In this document: piece after piece, positions 11,190 to 20,929 of the stretch | How positions within the stretch are numbered: the stretch's first letter is position 1 | Layout of the letters: every line of letters begins with the position of its first letter | DNA from: Carallia brachiata | Taxonomy: Eukaryota > Streptophyta > Magnoliopsida > Malpighiales > Rhizophoraceae | Direction of reading: 5' to 3' | Assembly: GCA_021464245.1 (NCBI GenBank) | Contig: JADCRB010000036.1 | Span: 1 to 64,000, forward strand | Length of the DNA stretch: 64,000 nucleotides | Notes under the pieces: model-generated | Database searches by the model: none | Seen by the model: only the letters and a program-made list of their open reading frames with translations | What the model was told of the DNA's origin: nothing | Made by a program: the position numbers and the translations under genes

Positions 11190-12430
11190 CTTGTGATGTT
11201 CCTTATGAATACAACTGGCACGAGCATTCGCAATTACTGTTGGATGTAGAAATTAATTTTATAAAAGAGTGACACATAGAACTACGAAGAGTGGCACAAG
11301 CATTCTGTCTCTCTCTCTCTTAACTCTCTCCCTCTGCTCACAACTCACTCCCTCCCCATCCCTGGCCGGCAGCAGTGGTCAGCCACTCCCACCGACCAAG
11401 CAGCCCCTAGCCCTTTTCTCTTCCTCCGCCCCCCATCCTCTCCTTGTCCTTTCTTCCCTCCCCATTCCCCCTTCTTCCCACTTTCTCCCTCCAATGTCAG
11501 TTTTCTTTAACCTCAACTTTTTTTAGATCTACCTTAAATAAAGTATCCCACCGCCATACCTGCGTCCAGGGATATCTCGCCATCATTTTTTATGTTTTTG
11601 TCGTTTTCACCGCCTTCCGGCTCGCTAGAACCACCGACGTCACCGCTGTATTCCGCCGCAGCTTTCCTCGGAGCTGTCGTACCAGCTACCGACACAACCG
11701 TCCCAGACACTTCCTCTGTCGCTGGGGACGTCGTACCGTTCGCCGGCAACTGCACTGGAGTTGGTTTTGCTGCAGCTGCAACGGGAGCCACCGGCACCGC
11801 CTTCACTGTCGCCCCCTGGTGTTGCCGCCTCCGCCACTCATCACTCCGCCCCCACCTTTCATCCTCTCACCGCCACTGTCGTCCCCAGTAAGCCACCAGT
11901 CATTTCCTCAGGATTTGAAAGTTGCTATACTTTGGGATGGGCCGTTTCTGTTTTTGGTTGCTGTATTTGGTTTTAGGGCTATGTTTGGTTTTTGGTATTT
12001 TGTTGTTATGTCTAAAGTTTGCTATGTATGTATGTATGTTAAATCTATGGGAAATCGTTACTTAACGTATTCTTCTAATTTCTGTCATAAGTCCGTCAAA
12101 GTGTAGTATTTACTACTATATGCAATTCAATCCGCTAATTCAATATGTACTTTCATTGTAAAGTTTCGTTTATTTGGGATTCAATTCTAATTAGTAAGTG
12201 GACTTTTGACCACATTTGTTGTAAGCCTCTATAGTTATTTATTTTTACTTTATACAGGTAATTTCGATACTTTTGTGTCGACCTATATACGAATTTTGTA
12301 AGAGCAAATAAGCAAGGGTGACAGAGCAGAAGGACATTGTAATCACATGCATTCAAAATATTCGTGATATATATATATATATAGATATATATATATATAT
12401 ATATAATATATATATAATTATATATATATA
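11190..12430. other. 1.2-kb block present only in unit A
   Basis: In unit B the flanking sequences meet directly at about 28,350-28,365 across a TATATATATA run; here the same flanks are separated by about 1.2 kb. The block starts with CT-rich and Pro/Ser-coding sequence (11,300-11,900, GC-rich). It continues with a T-rich segment near 11,960-12,150 and ends in a dispersed repeat and a long (TA)n tract (12,367-12,432). Open frames at 11,444-12,106 (plus) and 11,534-11,806 (minus) are low-complexity and unrecognised. It may be an insertion in A or a deletion in B between TA tracts. Confidence 0.6.
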
Positions 12431-12470
12431 TATTCTCCAAGGAAAAGTCCATATGCCCACTTTATACGAA
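12290..12470 (-). repeat. Dispersed repeat family copy (inverted)
   Basis: This is the minus-strand copy of the family described at 88-250: TGTAATCACATGCATTC, then ATATTCGTGA, a (TA)n expansion, then AAGGAAAAGTCCATATGCCC. The right part is shared with unit B at about 28,360-28,450. Confidence 0.7.
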
Positions 12471-13082
12471 AAATGCCGAGTTTCTTGCGGACTTGTGGTT
12501 GATCTGTCTGAAGCAATACAGGACGGCAGAGGAATATCTTGATATTTTTTAAGGAAAAAAAAAGTATATCCAATGAATACCAAATATCAAATATTAATTT
12601 GTTACAAAAAGAAAATACTCTACGATTCCACAACTTCCAAACCTTGTATGTTTAAGAAAAAAAAAGAAGAAGAGAAAAAGAAAAGTTGAGCAAAATGATT
12701 ATTGGCCACTTCAATCCTAATCTATCTAGTGAAAATACGATGTTTGATTCACTTCAAAGTTCGGACTAACATCCAACTACAGACTAAAGCCAAACACAAT
12801 AAGAATCAACATATTGAGAAATGAGAATTTGTTTAATTTTTGTTTTTTCATGGCATAAGTGAAAGTGAACTAACAATATTTAATAAAACGAAGGCAAGTA
12901 CTTAACTAATAATTTAGTACCAGTTGTAGATATAACAAGTAGTAAAAGCAGTAAAAGAGTATATAGTAGGCCATAATTTAATAAACACGAGAGGATCCAA
13001 ATTATTGCGCGTATCATCAAAGATCAAGAGAGGGGGAGGGCAGGCTGAAAGTACCACGCCATTCACATGCCCGTAAAAGGAA

Positions 13083-14252
13083 TCAACCCAAGTCGACCCA
13101 AATCATTTCAGCCCAACCATTACCTGTATCCACTTGATGTCTTGAAACCAATTGAGCAGAACCTCCGGCAACCATGTTCACTGTATATGTCTCCAGGCAA
13201 AGACCTTGCAAATTGTAGACCTCTGTTTTCCCCGTATCTTTTGATACGAAGAAGTGATGACTCCCAATTATATACCAGCATTTACCTATTAATTCATTGT
13301 GTTCTAAGTTGACCCACCTACCTTCATCTTCATTAAGCTTTTGGAACAGAAAACGAGTTATATGCTCGGGATCACGGACAGAGTCCCACTCTAATACAAT
13401 CCTGATAATTGATCCATCATCAGACTGTATTATGGGGTCTCTTCTTATGTTGGGTTTGCCCCTTTGTTTTACAATACTGGTCCACGTAGCTCCAAATATA
13501 TCGAAAGCAAGTGTCCGCCCAAACCTATCGATTAGATATACATGATTGTTTCTAATGAGCATACGAGCCATACAATCCATAGAATAATTTTCTTCTCTTC
13601 CATAGAGATATGTGTATGTTCTCCACTCCTTACCATTAGGTTGCGCAATTTTAAGAATGTATTGAAGCGGATCAAGGTCAGAATTTCCCGTGAAAGGCCC
13701 ATCAAGGACCCCAATGGCCACCCATTGAGGAATCCCATTAACTATTGAAATCGCCCCCTCAAAAAATTCGAAGAGTTTATTCTGTTCAGACGTTGCAATT
13801 GGCAAATCATACCGTTGCTTAGTGAAAGGGTTAAACAAGAATATTGGCGAGCTTGGTATTGGCGCATGTTTCTTTTCTGGGATTCGATATAACGGAGTAG
13901 CTAAGAGCAACCATCCTTTTTCGGAGCAGATGACCATGGTGGCAGTAGCATTAACGCTGTCCACATATGGAGATCCCACTAAATATTTCTTTCCAGTGGA
14001 AAAGTTTGTAATTTGCCCACCTCTCCAGCACTCGTAATTAATGCGCATCAACCACATCGATCTAGCCTCAGCACCTTGCAATTCCTTTTTGGGATCGATT
14101 TTAGAAGCATAGTGCCAGTGCTTGCAAACGACAGATACCATCAAATTTTCCATAAATGGCAACCTGTCTTTGATCATCCATAGAAGCAGTACCGGTAAAT
14201 TTGACCATGTCTCTTTTCTGTCAACTCCACTTTTTTCTAAGATACTCGTCAT
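13083..14252 (-). CDS. F-box protein, DUF295/KIB-type (unit A, intact)
   Basis: The frame encodes 389 residues in a single coding exon. An F-box-like segment lies at about residues 17-60 (WSNLPVLLLWMIKDRLPF, then SVVCKHWHYAS), and a DUF295-type beta-rich domain fills the rest. Conserved landmarks include the LFNPFTKQRYDLP block, YLIDRFGRTLAFDIF and the C-terminal MIWVDLG. Proteins of this family are substrate adaptors of SCF ubiquitin ligases; targets cannot be told from sequence. ATG at 14,252 begins MTSILEKSG. It is followed upstream by an acceptor-like TTGAATAG and, about 590 bases further, a donor CAG/GTAACTTTCAT, indicating a 5'UTR intron shared with all four F-box copies here. The unit-B counterpart at 29,013-30,187 is broken, so this is the only intact minus-strand copy. 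Confidence 0.9.
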   Translation of the reverse strand: MTSILEKSGVDRKETWSNLPVLLLWMIKDRLPFMENLMVSVVCKHWHYASKIDPKKELQGAEARSMWLMRINYECWRGGQITNFSTGKKYLVGSPYVDSVNATATMVICSEKGWLLLATPLYRIPEKKHAPIPSSPIFLFNPFTKQRYDLPIATSEQNKLFEFFEGAISIVNGIPQWVAIGVLDGPFTGNSDLDPLQYILKIAQPNGKEWRTYTYLYGREENYSMDCMARMLIRNNHVYLIDRFGRTLAFDIFGATWTSIVKQRGKPNIRRDPIIQSDDGSIIRIVLEWDSVRDPEHITRFLFQKLNEDEGRWVNLEHNELIGKCWYIIGSHHFFVSKDTGKTEVYNLQGLCLETYTVNMVAGGSAQLVSRHQVDTGNGWAEMIWVDLG

Positions 14253-14265
14253 CTCTTAAATATTC

Positions 14266-14858
14266 CTATTCAAGAGAGATTTTATGGAGCTACTTGTTAA
14301 TTAAAGAAATAACATACAAGTTAGATGCTATAGCTTCTCCTGTTCTTTGTTTTGCATTGAGTTCCTTCAAAGGCTTTCAATACAAAAAGCTATTTTTTTC
14401 AGCGAGCACAAAAATCAGAAATTTATCCATCAATCATTATAAATGTAGGAATAATAGGAGGAAGAGTTCACCAACAACAACAAGATGATTGATTTGAATG
14501 ATAGGAGCAAATAACTCTGGAAATTCTAAATAATATTCCAACTTAACATAACCAATAACATATGATTGGCGACCAACATGGTTAGAAGCCTAATTGTTTT
14601 TCTCTACAAAAGCGGACCCCATATAAACGGGCTCGAAATAGTTTTCCAAAGGATATAGTGGAAGATGAGTCCATATATTATAAATCAAAGAATAGTTTGA
14701 AATGGAAGTCGAGTAATATTCAGAACGGTTTGGGGAGTGTTGGCCCAGACCACCAGGCGAGGGTACCTCACAGTACCTTTTTGTCCCTTAAGAGGTCTCT
14801 TGTTGGCATTAGGCTACCAGACCTTAAAAAAAAATTCAAATCAACATATGAAAGTTAC
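14266..14858 (-). other. Probable 5'UTR intron of the unit A minus-strand F-box gene
   Basis: On the minus strand the donor CTCAG/GTAACTTTCATATG (G of GT at 14,858) and the acceptor TCTTGAATAG (ending 14,266) lie just before the ATG at 14,252. The donor context is nearly identical in the three other F-box loci (24,532; 30,960 region; 41,498). The intron carries the palindromic CCAAT motif described separately. Confidence 0.6.
14552..14569. promoter_or_regulatory. Degenerate CCAAT/E-box palindrome
   Basis: CCAATAACATATGATTGG is a two-mismatch version of the perfect palindrome found in the plus-strand F-box genes (24,849 and 41,634). It sits inside the 5'UTR intron, with inverted CCAAT boxes (NF-Y type) around a CATATG core. 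Confidence 0.45.
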
Positions 14859-14869
14859 CTGAGTGGCTT

Positions 14870-17800
14870 GAAAATCACCTATGCTTAATCTTTCTGAACC
14901 TTTTGAGGCTTCTCTGATATTCCTGCTTTGATGCTATCTTTCCCAACTTGAATTCTCCGCAAACGACAGACCAAAAATCTATAATATAGAGGGTGAGCGG
15001 AACTCTGTAATTATATTATTTATTGGGAATCCCGTGTATCCTTCTCTAAATTGAATATATAAGATATTAATATATTCTTGCCTCCTAGGGTTTTTTTTTT
15101 CCCCTTTTTTCCTATTTAATTTAGAAAGAATTTATTATGCCGTAGCTTCTTTTTATATATTTTAATTTTGAGAGATGCTTGGGATTCCCAGACAGTAAAA
15201 TAATTAATGTAGATACTTGCCTACTTTTTTTTTTCCCTCTTTTTAATGTTGATTTAATTTTAATTAACGTGATTGAATTATCTTACTCATTAGGGTCTTG
15301 AAATAAATATCGAAGATGCTTAGCATGTACACGACATGAAGGATGACTTTCAGTATTACCAGCCATTTCTCTCCTCTTTAACCAAAATTTGCCTTTCTTT
15401 GATCCCCAAGGTCAGTCACCTCCTCCCATGTTCTGTTTCGTGTCTTGCTAGCTTTTGGGTTCTGCCTGCTTGTTTACTAGTATTCTTTTCGTGTGCCTTT
15501 AATTTATTATTTGACATCAAGTGTACTTAGATTTCTACGTACTTGTTGGAGAAAATTGCACTGCTTTACTTTAATTCCTTTTAAATTTGGATTTCTTTTT
15601 TTTTTGGGTTAAAAATTTGGATTTCTTCTGCCAATTGGGTTCGATTTCTTTCGCTAGTGGGCTTTGAATCCATATTATAAATGGGTTGCATTTTTGGGTT
15701 ATGCCTACTTTGAAACAATGGGTATGGGTTGGTTTTTGGGTATGGCCGTATGGGTCTCATTTGTTATGATAAGAGATTTAAGATTTTCTACTGTAGAAAA
15801 AAAAAAAAAAAATCAACAGACACTAATTCAAATGACACGAATTTGAATTTGTTGAACTAAATGTCTTAATTTCAAATACTAAAATGCAGCTGCGTTAAAT
15901 ACATGTTAGGAGACTTTTACAGCCCTTCGAGGCTCCACCCAAGTCGAGTCAGATTAGTCAGCCCATTAAATTGGATACTGAGCGGTCTCAGATCAAAAAA
16001 TAAAAAGAAAAAAAAACCCCAATAAAAAGAGAAAAAAAACCTAATAAAAAGAGAAAAAGATTCAAGATTTTCCTATTTTAGATGGAAGTTTAAGAATCAA
16101 TCCAGATTTATTTAAAAGGATTAAGATTTTGTCGGATTTTTTTTATTCAAAAAGGATTTTGTTAGTTTTTGTCACGCCATTGTTTTAAGTCCAACATCTC
16201 TTTTACGAATAATTAAGGTGTCCCATGGTGAAATTGATTATTATTATATATTTTGATAGGTCATAAAAATATTTTGCATGATTTTTTTATTGATTATTAT
16301 TATTAATATTTTTTAGTGGGTCCATGATATTTTTTTTTTCATGATATTTTTCATGATTTGATTGCGAGATTCAATTAAAGGGCGTAGCCGCTACGCCGTA
16401 GCGTTGCCCTTTATTTGTATTATGGAGATTCAGGAATCAACATAAAAAAAAAAAAAAAAAAAAAAAACAATTGAGATTTTCTTGATGAATAGACGAACTT
16501 TTAGATTCTGTTGAATTGCTCCAATTCAATTTAAAATTAAAAAAAAAAAAACAATCGAACTTGATTAAAAGCATAATTTACGAACTGCATTTGAAGAAAA
16601 TAAAATATTATTATTTTTCTGTATCAAAAAAAAAATGTCATCATTTATTATTCATGTTTAATAATTTAATTGGCTGGCAATAGTAATTTTGTATTATGCA
16701 GTTTAAGATTTTTCAATAAAAATAGCGGTGTTAATATGATTATTTATTTTTATTTGCAATGATTACTAAATCAAACTGTGAATGTGTTTCTTCCCCCTTT
16801 TCAATTATGGTTTCTATACGATTTAATCATTGTTTAAGCGGATTAGAAGAAAATTTTATTAATTATTTCTTAAAAACAAAAATTTATTGTTGCAAGAAGT
16901 CCCATTCCTCTCTAACAATAAAGCTAATGTTAATTTTCTGTCAAACAAAAGTCATGACGTACAAAATAAATGTTTACAATAAATTCACCAACAAACTCAT
17001 ATCATCCAATTTCTTATTAGCTATAATCATTTTGTTAAAATTACCTGATGTGGGAGTTTGTATAGTTTGTCAATGTATTCCATGCAGTAGACTCATGTTC
17101 ACGTTCGAATCTTTACTCTAAAATTGTCAGAATTGAACCGATCATTAAATTAGAAATATTAGTATTTTAAAATTCAATTAATATTTGAATCGATATTTAA
17201 TAATATATATGTATAAGTAATTGAAAAAATAATATTTATAAATATTAATTAAATATTAATTTATTTAATAATAAGGATTAAATTAAAATTTTTAATCAAA
17301 TTTAAAATTAAATTGAAATTTTTAGTTGAAGCGAAACATTAAATTGTAATTTAAATAAAATTTGAGGTCAAATGTCTGATTTGAAGTAGTCCAACCAGTC
17401 TCATTTTTATCAATTTCAACTAATCCGTCCACCCCTGGTTTTGAGGTTTATACTGGACCAAACTTAAAATCGGTGACTAATCCAACCGATTGAACTAGCT
17501 AATCTGATCTGAGTTTGATTAGACTTCTTCACCCAACCACTCTCCTTTATGCTAAATTATGTTTGATTTACCCCATCGTTGTGGTTGGTTATTGAGAAGT
17601 TGTGTTCGACTCTATCAGTATTCGAACAATATGTTCTCCGTCGAGGAAGTTGAACCAAAACGTCAATAAATAACTATCAGTTTAAGCTCTCAAGTGCGAT
17701 CACTAATATTCTTACCGATGCTTTTTTTTTTCTTTTTATTAAAAAAACTATAATCATTTTCTTAAATTGATGTTGCATTTTAAATTTGCATTCTACCAAA

Positions 17801-17990
17801 CATCCAGAACTTCTTGTGCAAAAAAAAAAAAAAAAAATCCCTAACTTGTTATATTGTGTTTTTCCTTTTCTTTTTTAAATTTGTTTTTAAATAAAATACA
17901 AACTACCCTAGACTGGAGGGTATTAAGGTCATTGTGTTTCTCCTCCAATAACAAGGATTGACGGTACTAGGCAAATCGGTTTCTCCCTGC
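14870..17990. other. Gene-free part of unit A
   Basis: I see no supported gene. The stretch is collinear with about 30,970-33,900 of unit B. It contains several poly-A/T runs (for example 16,443-16,467 and 17,821-17,837), T-rich sequence, and a small perfect inverted repeat near 16,381-16,397 that is absent from unit B. Short open frames (15,336-15,846, 16,759-17,121) are conserved only as DNA and lack domains. Confidence 0.5.
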
Positions 17991-17999
17991 ATAATGAGG

Positions 18000-18290
18000 A
18001 CTCCCGCTTAAATACTGAACATCATTGTCATAAATAAGCCCCAACGTTAGGATTCACAGCCTCAATATTCCCTTCCCTCCAAACCCTAAAATCAAGATCA
18101 TGCTGCAGCGGTGGAGTGAATTTATTTCAAAGTTGTATTCAAGTAAAATCTATGCCCATTCTGGTGGTGATGGTGTGGTTCAGCCCATCATTTTCAAAAC
18201 GTAGTTTCACGACTTGATCGTGGTGGATGGAGGAAAAGCTCAGAACTGGACCAGGAAATGGGGACTTGGTTATTGTAATTATTAAAGAAA
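18000..18290 (+). promoter_or_regulatory. Orphan promoter-like segment with small decayed frame
   Basis: CATAAATAAGCC at about 18,030 is TATA-like. It is followed by an AAACCCTAA telo-box near 18,080 and then an ATG (about 18,101) opening a 34-codon frame that starts MLQRWSEFISKLYS. The order TATA, telo-box, ATG resembles promoters of housekeeping genes. In unit B (about 33,940-34,110) the telo-box is kept but the ATG has become ATT and the frame diverges, so any gene here is dead or never existed. It lies downstream of the GASA gene, on the opposite strand. Confidence 0.35.
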
Positions 18291-18639
18291 TTTTGTTATA
18301 TATGTAAAATGTTACCGCATTTAAAATATAGTATATAAATTGTAATTACTGAATTAGTAGAGCCTATTAGAATTGCCAATACATGTTTGTATCATCGAGA
18401 TTTGTAAGAGAAATTAATGACATAGTATATTAATGTCTGCAATGAGCATTGAAAGATCCAGTACACATCAGAAACTCAGCCTTGGCAAATTACTTAATGC
18501 CCCACAAATATAACAGCTAGAAATTAATTGCTAAACAGAGAAATACACTTTAAAAAAAAAACAAATAAACTATTTATTTTCTCCACTATTGAACTTGAAA
18601 ATATATTTAGCTAACATAATGTCAAGAGTAAGTAAACTT

Positions 18640-19895
18640 TCAAGGGCATTTAGGCTTGTTGCGATGAGTGGTCATTTGGGTGTAGCACTTGCCACATTTC
18701 TCCTTGTTGCCATAAGTCCCTGGGGGCACACATTTGCATCTGTCACAGCAAGTCATGCAAGCTCTAAGACACACATTTTTCCTTGAATGCAATTTGCACC
18801 TCTCCCCACAAAGTGGGATGCAATCTGCCCACAAATCACCACATGCACATTGTTAAGATATGTGAAAAGAAACGGAATCACAGCAGTGTTCGTACTTTTT
18901 TTGTTTTCCTTTTCATTTCAATGGAAAGATAAATTACCTGTCCTTGTTCTGACTGGAGGCAGAGTAGGAGCAGGGGGTGTCACTTGGGGTGCTGGAGCAG
19001 GTGGCTTATAGACTGGAGGGGCCGGAGTAGGAGGCTTGGAAACTGGAGGGGCCGGAGAAAGCGGCTTGGAAAGTGGAGGGGCAGGAGTAGGAGGCTTGGA
19101 AACTGGAAGGGCCGGCGTAGGTGGCTTGGAAACTGGAGGGGCTGGCGTAGGTGGCTTGGACACTGGAGGGGGAGGAGTGGGTAGCTTGGAGACTGGTGGG
19201 GCAGGGGTGGGAGGCTTGGAGACTGGTGGGGCAGTAGTAGGAGGCTTGGAGACTGGTGGGCCAATAGTGGGAGGCTTGGAGATTGGTGGGGCAGGACTAG
19301 GAAGCGTGGGAACTGGTGGGGGATGAGTTGATGGCTTTACTGGGAGTGGAGGTGCTGGTGCTAAAACTTTGATCTCAATACCCTGCAACAAAAATTGCAC
19401 GGTTAATTAATTTCTTATGATGCTGTCCACCAATGCAGATACTGTTGAGTAAATAGAATAGAAAGCTAATGACTTTCATTTTTGTTCATAACGTACAGCT
19501 TGAAATATGGAGGAGATAATATTTGAGAAGGAAAATGGTAGTAATACTACTTTGGACCTTATTGTGTTGCACAAGCAAAAAAAAAAAAAAAGATAATATT
19601 TGAGAAGGAAAATGGTAGTAATACTACTTTGGACCTTATTGTGTTGCACAAGCAAAAAAAAAAAAAATGTAGTGACAAGGACAATGTCTTAAGAATTACC
19701 AACTCCTTGAGCTCCTCATCACTATATGAAGCCTGCAAGAAATATAAGAAACCAAAAGAATTAGAATACCATGTCAACTAAAATGAAGTGGCTGGTGCTG
19801 TGTTTTGAGTGCCAGGAAAGAGAGATTAACCATACCCTTGAAGATGCAGCAAGAAAAGCAGCTATCACAAACAACAACAGGGCTTTGAAAGCCAT
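18640..19895 (-). CDS. GASA14: GASA14-like Pro-rich gibberellin-regulated protein (unit A)
   Basis: Four exons join in frame to 240 residues: 19,895-19,836 (signal peptide, MAFKALLLFVIAAFLAASSR), 19,732-19,700 (11-codon micro-exon ASYSDEELKEL), 19,382-18,938 (Pro-rich) and 18,824-18,640 (GASA domain). All introns are GT-AG. The Pro-rich region holds about a dozen repeats of the form SKPPTPAPPV. The C-terminal GASA domain has the expected 12 cysteines, including CGERCKLHSRKNVC, the CC pair and VPPGTYGN, and ends KPKCP. Family members are secreted Cys-rich peptides responding to gibberellin and other hormones, acting in growth and redox control; the Pro-rich linker is typical of the GASA14 branch and suggests wall association. 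Unit B has a shorter copy lacking the micro-exon. A CTATTTATACCC box on the coding strand about 110 bases upstream may be the TATA element. Confidence 0.93.
19514..19667 (+). repeat. 77-bp tandem duplication inside GASA14 intron 2
   Basis: A 77-base block starting AGATAATATTTGAGAAGG and ending in AAGCAAAAAAA occurs at 19,514 and again at 19,591. Only its first bases survive in unit B, where a deletion begins within this sequence. Confidence 0.95.
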
Positions 19896-20554
19896 TGGTA
19901 ATCAAGCTGAAGTACGAAGAGAGAAAAAAAAAACAGAGAAGGAAGATCTAGCTATGTACTAGTAAGTACTTGGCTCAATAAAAAGGACCAACTTGTGGGT
20001 ATAAATAGAGGGACTGACGCTTATCGACTTATCGCATGTAGCCCCAAAACCGGGGAAAAAAAGGAAAAAGGGTGCTTATCGTATGCAAGCTGGTGTTGTT
20101 GGTTCAAGTAAATGTGCATGCCAGCTAGCTTCATCATCAGACCTCAGACTGGCAGTACCAAAGGACCTGAGGTTAATGTCAAAAACAAAAAAAAAAGGAC
20201 CTGAGGGTCGACCACGTGCCCCGAAGCACGTCTGTGTCTCCGAACACAAAGTTTGAGCAACGCTACGTAAGAAATGTTTAATATGATAAGAATAAGTATA
20301 AAATTTATTTAATAATTTTAATAATTTATTTAATTTTATTTTAAAATTTAATTATTTAATAATTTATATTATTATTCACATACGTTTATTCTAATAAAAT
20401 ATTATTCTCTACAATTTTTAAATAAAGTTTTTCTATTGACCCATCGCGCTCCAACAAGCAGTGAGTGACTTCATTATCTTACTAGCCGGCAGATAAGGGT
20501 CTGTCGTTTGAAACTTCGAGCCAAAGCCAAGAGCTTTCGTTATTCAGACTTGAA

Positions 20555-20925
20555 GAGTGTCTTTTGAGTAGGAATAAATGAGAGGAAAGAAAGGGAAAAG
20601 AGGAGAAATAGAAAGAAAGTACAGAGAAAATAAAGTTATTTGTAATAGTAAAGAAGATTGAGAAAAAGAAAATAGGTGAAAAAAATGTGAATAATAATTT
20701 GTGAGAGAAAAAGCGAAAAAAATAAAGATGTTTAGAGTGGTAGAAAAAAATGAGAAAAAGAAAGTATAATAAAAGAAAATGTAAATAGTAATTTATAAGA
20801 GAAAAAGTGGAGAGAAAATAAAATTAGTTAGAGTAATATAAAAAGTAAAAATAAAAAATAAAAAAATAAAAAATAATAATTATATATTTTTTTTCTTAAT
20901 TTTTTTTTACATACCAAACGCAGCA
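20555..20925. mobile_element. Tourist-like MITE present only in unit A
   Basis: Compared with unit B (36,440-36,490), a 371-base A-rich segment is inserted. It begins GAGTGTCTTTTGAGTAGG, and its right end, reverse-complemented, begins TGCTGCGTTTGGTATG, giving weak terminal inverted repeats. The flanking trinucleotides are GAA (left) and TAA (right), compatible with a mutated 3-base target duplication of the PIF/Harbinger type. Confidence 0.55.
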
Positions 20926-20929
20926 TAAG

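Noticed and set aside
11444..12106. 220-codon plus-strand frame
   Set aside because: Low-complexity Ser/Pro/Arg-rich sequence with no domain; the opposite strand is equally open; the block is absent from unit B.
12318..12633. Frames rich in Ile/Tyr
   Set aside because: They are translations of a (TA)n microsatellite.
18984..19326. Long Gly-rich open frames on the plus strand opposite the GASA14 Pro-rich exon
   Set aside because: They are the antisense of the SKPPTPAPPV repeats. The minus-strand frame has a signal peptide exon, splice sites and the GASA domain.
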